A stretch of DNA of 64,000 bases from Ancalomicrobiaceae bacterium S20. GTDB lineage: Bacteria; Pseudomonadota; Alphaproteobacteria; Rhizobiales; Ancalomicrobiaceae. The DNA is taken from NCBI GenBank assembly GCA_040269895.1, contig CP158568.1, positions 1,426,001 to 1,490,000 of the forward strand, given 5' to 3'. Position 1 is the first letter of the stretch. Each line of letters starts with the position of its first letter. The notes under the pieces were generated by a model that saw nothing but the letters and a program-made list of their open reading frames with translations, was not told where the DNA came from and ran no database searches. This document shows positions 57,360-64,000 of this stretch, one piece after another. The translations under genes and the position numbers were made by a program.

Positions 57360-59303
57360 TCAGCCTCTCTCGGCGCGGCGGAAGCCGGCGACTTCCGACG
57401 CGGGCATCTTGACCACCGGCACGCGGCCGATGGCGGTTCCCTGGGGGGTGACGGCGGCGGGGGCGGCATTGACGACCATCACCGGCGCCGGCTGCATGCC
57501 GCCGTTCGGAATGGCGCCGGCGGGGCCGGCGCCTTGCGGCATCATGCCGGGCTGCATCGGCTGGGCCATGCCGACCGGCTGGAAGCCGGGCTGCGGCGGG
57601 CCGCCCTGGACGGCACGCGGCGCACCCATGACCTGGGTCAGAACCTTGTCGCGCGGGCCGAACATGCGCACGAAGCCCTGTTCGAGCACCAGGATCTTGT
57701 CGACCAGGCCGAGCAGGTTGACCTTGTGGCTCACCACGATGACGGTCTTGCCGCGCGTCGCGAGCCGCTTCAGCGCCTCGGCGAGCGCCTCCTCGCCGGC
57801 ACCGTCGAGGTTCGAATTCGGCTCGTCGAGCACGATCATCGCCGGGTCGCCATAGACCGCGCGGGCGAGGCCGACGCGTTGGCGCTGACCGCCGGAGAGC
57901 ACCGCGCCGCCTTCGCCGATCTGGGTGTTGTAGCCCTCGGGGAGCTGCTGGATCATGCCGTGCACGCCGGCGAGCTGGGCGGCCTCGATCACCGCCTTCT
58001 CGTCGACCTCGCCGAAGCGGGCGATGTTCTCGGCGATCGTGCCGGCGAAGAGCTCGACGTCCTGTGGCAGGTAGCCGATGTGGCTGCCGAGCTGGACAGG
58101 ATCCCAGTGCCTGAGTTCCGAGCCGTCGAGCCGCACCGCGCCGCCGGCGGTCGGCCAGACGCCGACCAGGATGCGCGCGAGCGTCGACTTGCCGGCCGCG
58201 CTCGGGCCGACGATCGCCAAGGTCTCGCCCTCGCCGAGGCTGAAGGAGACGTTCTTCAGGATCATCGCGCGCGAGCCGGGCGCGCCGGCGACCAGGCTCT
58301 CGACCGCGATGGCGCCGCGCGGCTCCGGCAGCGTCATGCGCTCGGGCTCGGCGGGCAGGCGATCGAACAGGTTGTTCAGCCGGGCGAGCGATTCGCGCGC
58401 GGTCTTGAAGCCCTTCCATTGCGAGACCGCGCCCTCGACCGGGGCGAGCGCGCGGCCGACCATGATCGAGGCGGCCATCATGGCACCGGGCGAGATCTCG
58501 CGCTCGATGGCGAGCCAGGCGCCGACCGCCATGATCGCCGACTGCAGGAACAGGCGCACGAACTTGCCGGTCGCGATGATGATGCCGGCGCGGTCGGAGG
58601 CGCGGCTCTGCCAGCCGATCATCTCCTCGTGGCGCTCCAGCCAGCGGCGACGCAGGTCGCGCTGCATGCCGAGCGCCAGAATGACTTCGGCGTTGCGGAA
58701 GGTGGCGTTGACGAAGTTGCTGTTCTCGTTGCCGGCCTTGCCGGACTCGGTCAGCGGCTCGCGCACGGCGAACTCGGTCGCGAACGTCAGCGCGATCAGG
58801 ATCGCCGCACCGATCAGCGCGACGAGGCCCATCAGCGGGTGCAGCAGGAAGCACAGGAACAGGAAGATCGGGAACCAGGGCGCGTCGCAGAGCGTGATGA
58901 AGCCGGCGCCGGTCCAGAATTCGCGCACGGTGTTCATGTCGCGCAGCGCCATCGCCGGCGTGGTGTTGCGCTGGAGCAGGGTCGCGCGCAGCGCCGCGTC
59001 GAAGGTGTCGGCGGCGAGGATCTCGTCGAAGCGGTTGCCGGCGCGGACGAGCACGCGCGAACGGGCGAATTCGAGCGCCGCATAGGCGACATAGACGCCG
59101 GCGAGCACCAGCGTCAGGAACAGAAGCGTCATCTCGTTGCGGCTCGACAGCACGCGGTCGTAGACCTGCATGGAATAGATCGAGCCGGCGAGCGCCGAGA
59201 GATTGATGAAGAACGAGAACACGAGCGTCGGCACGAGCGCCCGCGCAAAGGCGCGGATCGCGATCCGGACCGGGGTTGCCCGCGGGTTCGTTACCGTGCT
59301 CAA
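57360..59303 (-). CDS. Type I secretion permease/ATPase (PrsD/AprD family)
   Basis: 647 residues. Membrane domain residues 1-300 (SIYSMQVYDRVLSSRNEMTL), ATPase domain with GPSAAGKST, signature LSGGQRQRVGLARAVYG, DEPNSNLD and the H-switch VVVSHK. The final ~80 residues are rich in Pro, Gly, Met and Ala, a tail most PrsD proteins lack. Exports RTX-type or adhesin substrates with the adaptor and TolC. No RTX or substrate gene lies nearby, so the cargo is elsewhere. Confidence 0.93.
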   Translation of the reverse strand: MSTVTNPRATPVRIAIRAFARALVPTLVFSFFINLSALAGSIYSMQVYDRVLSSRNEMTLLFLTLVLAGVYVAYAALEFARSRVLVRAGNRFDEILAADTFDAALRATLLQRNTTPAMALRDMNTVREFWTGAGFITLCDAPWFPIFLFLCFLLHPLMGLVALIGAAILIALTFATEFAVREPLTESGKAGNENSNFVNATFRNAEVILALGMQRDLRRRWLERHEEMIGWQSRASDRAGIIIATGKFVRLFLQSAIMAVGAWLAIEREISPGAMMAASIMVGRALAPVEGAVSQWKGFKTARESLARLNNLFDRLPAEPERMTLPEPRGAIAVESLVAGAPGSRAMILKNVSFSLGEGETLAIVGPSAAGKSTLARILVGVWPTAGGAVRLDGSELRHWDPVQLGSHIGYLPQDVELFAGTIAENIARFGEVDEKAVIEAAQLAGVHGMIQQLPEGYNTQIGEGGAVLSGGQRQRVGLARAVYGDPAMIVLDEPNSNLDGAGEEALAEALKRLATRGKTVIVVSHKVNLLGLVDKILVLEQGFVRMFGPRDKVLTQVMGAPRAVQGGPPQPGFQPVGMAQPMQPGMMPQGAGPAGAIPNGGMQPAPVMVVNAAPAAVTPQGTAIGRVPVVKMPASEVAGFRRAERG

Positions 59304-59412
59304 ACGTCCACCTTCCGGCCTGCAGTTCCGTCCGCGACGGATTTCCGCGATGTGTCCAAGGCTTGAGCCTCGGAATCCGTGTTTCCGGACGTGTCGACTG
59401 TGTTCCAGATTG

Positions 59413-59432
59413 GTTAATGAATTACGTTAATG
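59413..59432. repeat. Direct repeat GTTAATG upstream of the T1SS genes
   Basis: Two GTTAATG copies 13 bases apart in an AT-rich patch ~110 bases upstream of the ATPase start. TTAA halves are 9 apart, not the 7 of CtrA. Possible regulatory site. Confidence 0.3.
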
Positions 59433-59623
59433 CACCGTCAAGGTTCGGTCAGGTGGGTGGGATGCTCGGCCGTTCCCGGTGTTGCTGCGCCTCGGGCGGT
59501 GCCTTTGCAGTTTTGCGGGGTGCCGGCCGCCCCCGACCGCCGCCGTGCAGGGGCGGCGAGCGCTGGGCGCGGCGAGGCGATTGCGGGCATTTCTCTTTCC
59601 TTCGGAAGTCTCTTGTGCCATAT

Positions 59624-59635
59624 TTTCTTCAGAAA
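59624..59635. promoter_or_regulatory. Possible operator of the Xre/RES operon
   Basis: TTTCT-TC-AGAAA just upstream of the antitoxin ribosome site, inside a wider CTCTTTC (59593) / GAAAGAG (59632) repeat. Suits autoregulation by an Xre-type antitoxin. Confidence 0.4.
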
Positions 59636-59648
59636 GAGAGGTGTGCCG

Positions 59649-60041
59649 ATGTCCGCCTTGCAGACAGCTCTTCCATCCGCCGTTGCCCCGGTGCAGGCCG
59701 GAGCGGTGGTCACCAAGGCCGTGCTCCGGGCGGCGGAGCGGCTGGCGGTGACCGCTCGTGTGCTCGCCGTCGTAATCGGCGTCAGCGAGGCGACGGTGTC
59801 GCGCATGAAGCGCGGCGAGTTCGCGCTCGAGCCGGGCACCAAGCCGTTCGAGCTCGCGGTGTTGCTCGTGCGGCTGTTCCGGTCGCTCGATGCGATCACC
59901 GGCGGCGACGAGAAGGTCGCCGCGCGCTGGCTCACGAGCCCCAACCTCGCGCTCGATGCGCGACCGATCGAGAAGCTGCAGACCGTGAGCGGGCTCGTCG
60001 ATGTCATCGCTTATCTGGACGCGCGCCGCGCTCTCGTCTGA
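59649..60041 (+). CDS. Xre/MbcA/ParS-type antitoxin
   Basis: 130 residues. HTH-like segment VTARVLAVVIGVSEATVSRMKRGEFALEPGTKPFE and the C-terminal MbcA/ParS block (LAVLLVRLFRSLDAITGGDEKVAARWLTSPNLALDARPIEKLQTVSGLVDVIAYLDA). Expected to bind and block the RES toxin encoded next and to repress the operon. ATG at 59649 has GAGAGG upstream; the frame is open further upstream. Overlaps the toxin gene by 41 bases. Confidence 0.9.
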   Translation: MSALQTALPSAVAPVQAGAVVTKAVLRAAERLAVTARVLAVVIGVSEATVSRMKRGEFALEPGTKPFELAVLLVRLFRSLDAITGGDEKVAARWLTSPNLALDARPIEKLQTVSGLVDVIAYLDARRALV

Positions 60042-60777
60042 GCTGCGCCGGATCGACGGCCTGTGCTGGCGGCTGGTGGAGGCGCAGCATCGGGTTTCGA
60101 CGCTGAAGCTGACCGATACGATCGCCGAGCAGGTGTTGCTGGAGGAGCTGATCGAGGCGACCAAGCCGGTCGTTCCGCCGGAGTGCCGGTATCTCGACTT
60201 CCTGCTCGCGACGCCGTTTCGCTATGGGGCTCCCTATCCGGTCGGCTCGCGGTTCCGGCGGGCAGGGCGCACGCTCGGCGTCTATTACGCGGCCGAGGCA
60301 CCGCGAACCGCCGTGGCGGAGATGGCGTTCTACCGGCTGCTGTTCTTCGCCGAATCGCCCGAGACGCCCTGGCCGTCGGACGCCGGCGAGTACACGGCCT
60401 TTTCCGCCGCGCTCGCGACCGATCGGCTTCTCGACCTGACGGCCGAGCCGCTCTGCAGCGACGAGGTGCTCTGGACCGATCCGACCGATTACAGCGCCTG
60501 TCAGGCGCTCGCCGACGAAGCCCGCGGCGCCGACGTCGATGTCATCCGCTACCGGTCGGTGCGCGATCCCGGCGGCGGGGCCAATCTGGCGATCCTCGTC
60601 TGCCGCGCCTTCGCGCGCCCCGCACCGATCGAGCGACAGACCTGGCGCATGCGCCTCAGCGCGTCGGGTGTTCAGGCTCTCTGCGAGTTCCCGAAGCAGG
60701 CGATCGAGTTTCCGCGCGACGCCTTCGCCGCGGATCCACGAATCGCGGCGCTCGGCTGGGATCGCGGGCGCTCGTAA
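60001..60777 (+). CDS. RES-domain toxin
   Basis: 258 residues. The RES signature is RYGAPYPVGSRFRRAGRTLGVYYAAEAPRTAVAEMAF, with Arg, Tyr and Glu of the active site. RES toxins such as MbcT and Res degrade NAD+. Starts inside the antitoxin gene at ATG 60001 (41-base overlap), so translation is coupled. Follows the standard antitoxin-first order. Confidence 0.88.
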   Translation: MSSLIWTRAALSSELRRIDGLCWRLVEAQHRVSTLKLTDTIAEQVLLEELIEATKPVVPPECRYLDFLLATPFRYGAPYPVGSRFRRAGRTLGVYYAAEAPRTAVAEMAFYRLLFFAESPETPWPSDAGEYTAFSAALATDRLLDLTAEPLCSDEVLWTDPTDYSACQALADEARGADVDVIRYRSVRDPGGGANLAILVCRAFARPAPIERQTWRMRLSASGVQALCEFPKQAIEFPRDAFAADPRIAALGWDRGRS

Positions 60778-60841
60778 TGTGCCTAGGATGTCGAAGGCGC
60801 ATGCGGCGATACGCGACGTTCGAGCCACGGCACGGAAATAT

Positions 60842-60916
60842 TGGTGAGCCGGGCGGGGATCGAACCCGCGACCACATGATTAAAAGTCACGTGCTCTACC
60901 GCTGAGCTACCGGCCC
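60842..60916 (-). tRNA. tRNA-Lys (anticodon TTT)
   Basis: 75 bases with encoded CCA. Acceptor GGGCCGG/CCGGCTC, anticodon stem CGTGA/TCATG around CTTTTAA, T-loop TTCGATC. Confidence 0.95.
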
Positions 60917-61237
60917 ATCGTCCCTCAGCGGCAAGACGCCCGGCGGCGCGGGGCCTCGGGCGCATCTCGGCGGGTCTCTCCGCGGGGACGTCCGCGCGAT
61001 GCCCTCGGGCCTCGGTCGCGAAGTGCGGCGGACCATAAGGTCAGCGTCAGGAAGGGTCAAGCGCCCCGTCACCCTGATGCCTCGGCGGAGGACCGGGATC
61101 GAGCGGCGCGCGGTCTTCGGTCGGATAGTGGGGGGCGCCGTCCTCTTTTGGGCGCTCCGATCAGAACGCGGTTCCCTTCGCGGGGCTGATCCGAGGAAAG
61201 TGACGACCTATTCCGTTGGGGTATTAATACTTTCGAC
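60917..61237. other. Intergenic region before the membrane diguanylate cyclase
   Basis: 321 bases without a supported gene. The palindrome GTATTAATAC at 61221-61230, 8 bases before the ATG, may be part of a promoter or operator. Confidence 0.4.
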
Positions 61238-63232
61238 ATGTTCCGAAGCGTCAATGCGCGACGGGTCGTGGCCGATCCGGCGATCGCGTCGGATTTCGTG
61301 GGGCGAGAGCACGCGGTGTCGATGTCGGTGTTGTCGATCCGGGCGGGACGGAAGTTCAGGCTCATGGCGGCCTGTCTGTTCGTCGTGCTCGCCTGTGCGT
61401 CGGCGGTCGGCTTTTCGGTCTGGCGCGAGTATGTCGCGCGCGACGGCGAGATCCGCAATGCCGAGGCCGAGATGTCCAATCTCGCGCGCAGCCTCAGCCA
61501 GCAGGCCGAGGACACGATCGAGATCGCGCATTCGGTCCTGAACGGCCTCATCTTCCGGGTCGAGAACGAGGGCGCCGCCCCGCGCACGATCGCGCGGCTC
61601 ACCGAGTTCATGCGCATCCGCAAGGCCACGATCCCACGCATCAAGGGGTTGTTCATCTACGGCCCCCATGGCGAATGGGTCGCCAACAGCGAGGGTGTGA
61701 CGGACCCGGCCTTCAACGAGGCGAGCCGCGATTATTTCACCCATCATCGCGACCATGACGACCACGAGCTGCTGATCGGTCGGCCGGTGCGTAGCAAGAT
61801 CGACGGTCGGTGGGTGATTCCGCTGTCGAAGCGGTTTCGGGCGCAGGACGGCGGTTTCGGCGGGGTCGTGCTGGCGAGCATCGAGGTGGCCTATTTCCGC
61901 GATTTCTACGCCGGCTTCGGCATCGGCGAGCGCGGCGTCATCGGGCTCTATCTGAACGACACCTGGACGCTGGTCCGATATCCGGAGCTCGGGGGGGCGA
62001 TCGGCGCCGACATCTCGCCGGTCGTCGCGTCCGAGCCGGCGCTCGATCGGTCGTTCCGGCAGGGCACCTACCGGATGCGCTCGCGCTGGGACGGGCTCGA
62101 GCGCGTGGTGGCGTTCAACCGTAGCCAACGCTTTCCCGTCATGGTCATCGCGGCAAAATCGCTCGATGACGTCCTCGCCGAATGGCGCGACGGCGCCACG
62201 CACCGGCTCGCCGTGTCGATCGCCATGGCGCTCCTGTTCGGCGCCAGCGGTATCGTGATGCTGATCGGCGTCCATCGCCGGCAGGGCCTGGCGGCCCGGC
62301 TCGCTGCGCGCGATGCCGAGTTCCGCCTGATCACGGAAGGGGTCGGCGATCTGGTCGTGCGGATCGCGGCCGACGGGACGCTGACCTATGTGTCGCCCTC
62401 GGCCGGCCACGTGCTCGGCTGGGAGGCCGAGCGACTGGTCGGCACCTCGGCTCTGGCCGGCGTCCATCCCGACGACCTCGATCGGGTCCGCCGCGATATC
62501 GCCGCGCTGCTCCGCGGGGCGGTGAGCGTCAGGACCATGAGCTATCGCAATCGCCACAGGACCAAAGGGTTCATCTGGGTCGAGACCACGCTCAGGGTCA
62601 TGGCCGACAGCAGCAGCGGCACGACGGCCGGCTTCGTCGGCGTCACCCGCGACGTGTCGGTTCAGAAGGCACTGGAAGCGCAGCTCGCCGATCTCGCCAC
62701 CAGCGACGCGCTGACCGGCATCGCCAATCGCCGCCGCTTCGACGAGGCGATGGAGGCCGAGTGGCGGCGCTGCCGGCGCCGGCAGACCTGTCTGTCGGTG
62801 CTGCTCGTCGACGTCGACCGCTTCAAGGCGCTCAACGACCACCTCGGTCATGCCGCGGGCGACGTGGCCCTGCGCGGCATCGCGCAGGCGCTGGCGTCGG
62901 CGGTACCGCGCGCCGACGATCTGGTCGCCCGCTATGGCGGCGAGGAGTTCGCGGTCCTGTTGCCCGACACCGACGAGGCGCAGGCGGCCCAGATCGCCGA
63001 GGTGATCCGGGCCACGGTGGAGGCGGCCGGTATCAGTCACCCGACCGCGCCCGGCGGTCGGGTCACGGTCAGCGTCGGCACCGCCACCGCCTCTCCCAAC
63101 CATGCCTTCGCGACGATCGAAACCCTGCTCGCGGCCTCCGACAGCGCGCTCTATCGGGCCAAGCGGGACGGGCGCAACCGCGTCGTGGCCGGTTCGCGGC
63201 TCGCGGCGCTGCCGCGCGAGCGAACCGCCTGA
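61238..63232 (+). CDS. Membrane-bound dCACHE-PAS-GGDEF diguanylate cyclase
   Basis: 664 residues. TM1 about 42-62, a periplasmic sensor ~65-320 of dCACHE type (GLFIYGPHGEWVANS, FNEASRDYFTHHRDHDDHELLIGRPVRSKIDGRWVIPLSKRF), TM2 ~322-342, a PAS domain ~355-480 and GGDEF with active site GGEEF at 567-571. The inhibitory I-site RADD (558-561) is intact. ATG at 61238 or the one at 61322 may be used. Makes cyclic-di-GMP in response to an external small molecule. Confidence 0.92.
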   Translation: MFRSVNARRVVADPAIASDFVGREHAVSMSVLSIRAGRKFRLMAACLFVVLACASAVGFSVWREYVARDGEIRNAEAEMSNLARSLSQQAEDTIEIAHSVLNGLIFRVENEGAAPRTIARLTEFMRIRKATIPRIKGLFIYGPHGEWVANSEGVTDPAFNEASRDYFTHHRDHDDHELLIGRPVRSKIDGRWVIPLSKRFRAQDGGFGGVVLASIEVAYFRDFYAGFGIGERGVIGLYLNDTWTLVRYPELGGAIGADISPVVASEPALDRSFRQGTYRMRSRWDGLERVVAFNRSQRFPVMVIAAKSLDDVLAEWRDGATHRLAVSIAMALLFGASGIVMLIGVHRRQGLAARLAARDAEFRLITEGVGDLVVRIAADGTLTYVSPSAGHVLGWEAERLVGTSALAGVHPDDLDRVRRDIAALLRGAVSVRTMSYRNRHRTKGFIWVETTLRVMADSSSGTTAGFVGVTRDVSVQKALEAQLADLATSDALTGIANRRRFDEAMEAEWRRCRRRQTCLSVLLVDVDRFKALNDHLGHAAGDVALRGIAQALASAVPRADDLVARYGGEEFAVLLPDTDEAQAAQIAEVIRATVEAAGISHPTAPGGRVTVSVGTATASPNHAFATIETLLAASDSALYRAKRDGRNRVVAGSRLAALPRERTA

Positions 63233-63256
63233 TCGCGCCCGTCTTCTCGCCGCCGC

Positions 63257-64000
63257 TCAGCGCATGATCACCTCGGCGAGCCGCGTCTGGGCCTCCGGCG
63301 CATAGTGGATCATGTGGCCGACGTCGGGCAGGACCTCGAGCCGGCTGCGCGGGATCGCGCGGGCGAGCTCGGCGGACTGACGATCCGGATCGCAGACCCG
63401 GTCGTCGTCGCCGGTGACGATCTCGACCGGGACGCCGATCTCGCCGTAATGCGCCGCCAGCCGGCGGGCGGCCGGCACCATCATCGCGCTCTCCTCGGCG
63501 CTGGCGCGGATCTGCGACGGCCGGAAGCACATCTCGAGCGGGAACAGCCGCCAGAAGCGCTCCGGCACCGGCCGCGGCGCAAAGATCGTGCGCACAATCC
63601 GCTTGGCGATGGCGCGGGCGACCAGCGGCGACACCGTATGGCGCAGCATGTCGCCGACCACCGGCAGCGCCGGGGCCGAGAAGAAGGCGAGATCGGCGCG
63701 CGCGGTCGGGAAGTAGTAGCCGGAAGCGAGCACGATCTTGCTCGCCTGCGCGGGGTGGCGCAGTCCGAAGGCGGCGGCAATCAGCGCCGCCCAGGAATGG
63801 CCGACGACGATCGCGCGCTCGACACCGAGGCCTTCGAGCAGCGCCGCGAACAGGTCGGCCTCGGCCTCCGGCGTCCACTCGACGTTATGCGGCCGCGCGG
63901 AGTGGCCGAAGCCCGGCCGGTCGGGCGCGATCACGCGGTGGGTGGCGGCGAGCCGATCGATGAGACCGCTTGCCTGCCAGTCGGCGAAGCAGGCGCCGTT
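63257..64000 (-). CDS. Alpha/beta hydrolase, N-terminus beyond the window
   Basis: 248 codons of the C-terminal part; the coding frame runs through the right edge. Shows HRVIAPDRPGFGHSARP, the nucleophile elbow VVGHSWAALIAAAF (Ser) and the final His in LPDVGHMIHY. The GHSWA context is typical of haloperoxidase/esterase-like members. Convergent with the cyclase, 24 bases apart. Confidence 0.87.
   Translation of the reverse strand, partial: NGACFADWQASGLIDRLAATHRVIAPDRPGFGHSARPHNVEWTPEAEADLFAALLEGLGVERAIVVGHSWAALIAAAFGLRHPAQASKIVLASGYYFPTARADLAFFSAPALPVVGDMLRHTVSPLVARAIAKRIVRTIFAPRPVPERFWRLFPLEMCFRPSQIRASAEESAMMVPAARRLAAHYGEIGVPVEIVTGDDDRVCDPDRQSAELARAIPRSRLEVLPDVGHMIHYAPEAQTRLAEVIMR

Larger units (their letters stand above)
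59304..59648. other. Intergenic region between T1SS and RES-Xre genes
   Basis: 345 bases without a supported gene. Contains the GTTAATG repeats and the antitoxin operator candidate. Confidence 0.4.

Noticed and set aside
54463-58854. 1463-codon minus-strand open frame over the T1SS and MFS genes
   Set aside because: The upstream part is a second frame of the T1SS genes with Arg/Ala-rich composition and no homology; only its C-terminal 414 codons are a real gene (Fsr-like).
56226-59366. 1046-codon plus-strand open frame opposite the T1SS genes
   Set aside because: High GC leaves long antisense frames open; translation is His/Arg/Asp-rich with no fold and the opposite genes have clear family motifs.
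59413-59432. CtrA site upstream of the T1SS genes
   Set aside because: The TTAA halves are separated by 9 bases instead of 7.

Overview
The window is high-GC chromosomal DNA from an alphaproteobacterium, most likely of the order Hyphomicrobiales (Rhizobiales). The evidence is the order tig - clpP - clpX - lon - HU, a mitochondrial-type NDUFS4-like complex I subunit, a PrsDE-type type I exporter, a group III truncated haemoglobin, a sigma54-type glnB-glnA unit and a perfect CtrA box. No transposase, integrase, phage gene, rRNA gene or CRISPR array was seen. Five tRNA genes are present: Arg-TCT, Pro-TGG, Leu-TAG, Val-TAC and Lys-TTT.

Layout. 1-3.1 kb: end of a lipoprotein-release permease, lolD, glyoxalase I, a sirtuin and a double cold-shock protein. 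3.4-9.9 kb: a minus-strand catabolic cluster with two LysR regulators, a two-component flavin aromatic hydroxylase (HpaB/HpaC type), a RidA deaminase and two Ntn-type hydrolases (DUF1028 and C45); DUF1028 carries a frameshift. 10.2-19.2 kb: a guanidino/polyamine-type locus with a DAO-family oxidoreductase, a ureohydrolase, a complete PotABCD-like importer and a creatinase with its active-site residues intact. 19.3-29.6 kb: housekeeping and small genes (two tRNAs, NDUFS4-like, DUF192, coaD, cyclophilin, diguanylate cyclase, DEAD-box helicase, qorR/qorB-like pair, two small enzymes). 29.8-38.8 kb: parE, envelope genes, DoxX, a ParD-like/MetAP pair and glnA-glnB.

38.9-41.4 kb is the most unusual part. 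A dienelactone-hydrolase gene broken by a frameshift is followed by a small acidic CesT-like type III secretion chaperone and, 16 bases downstream, a 278-residue charged protein of lower GC that looks like its secreted cargo. No type III apparatus lies in the window. 41.6-46.5 kb holds nnr, truncated haemoglobin, a GNAT enzyme, tRNA-Leu and trigger factor. 47.0-53.9 kb is the ATP-dependent protease block clpP, clpX, lon and HU, interrupted by a small beta-rich protein resembling the VapA family. 54.2-59.3 kb has tRNA-Val, an Fsr-like exporter and a type I secretion ATPase/adaptor pair without an adjacent substrate. 59.6-64 kb has a RES-Xre toxin-antitoxin pair, tRNA-Lys, a membrane-bound diguanylate cyclase and a truncated alpha/beta hydrolase.

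Systems worth following: the orphan type III chaperone/cargo pair, the hydroxylase plus double Ntn-hydrolase operon, the creatinase-centred guanidino locus, and the ParD-like/MetAP overlap. All functional calls were made by reading the sequence; none was checked by a database search.
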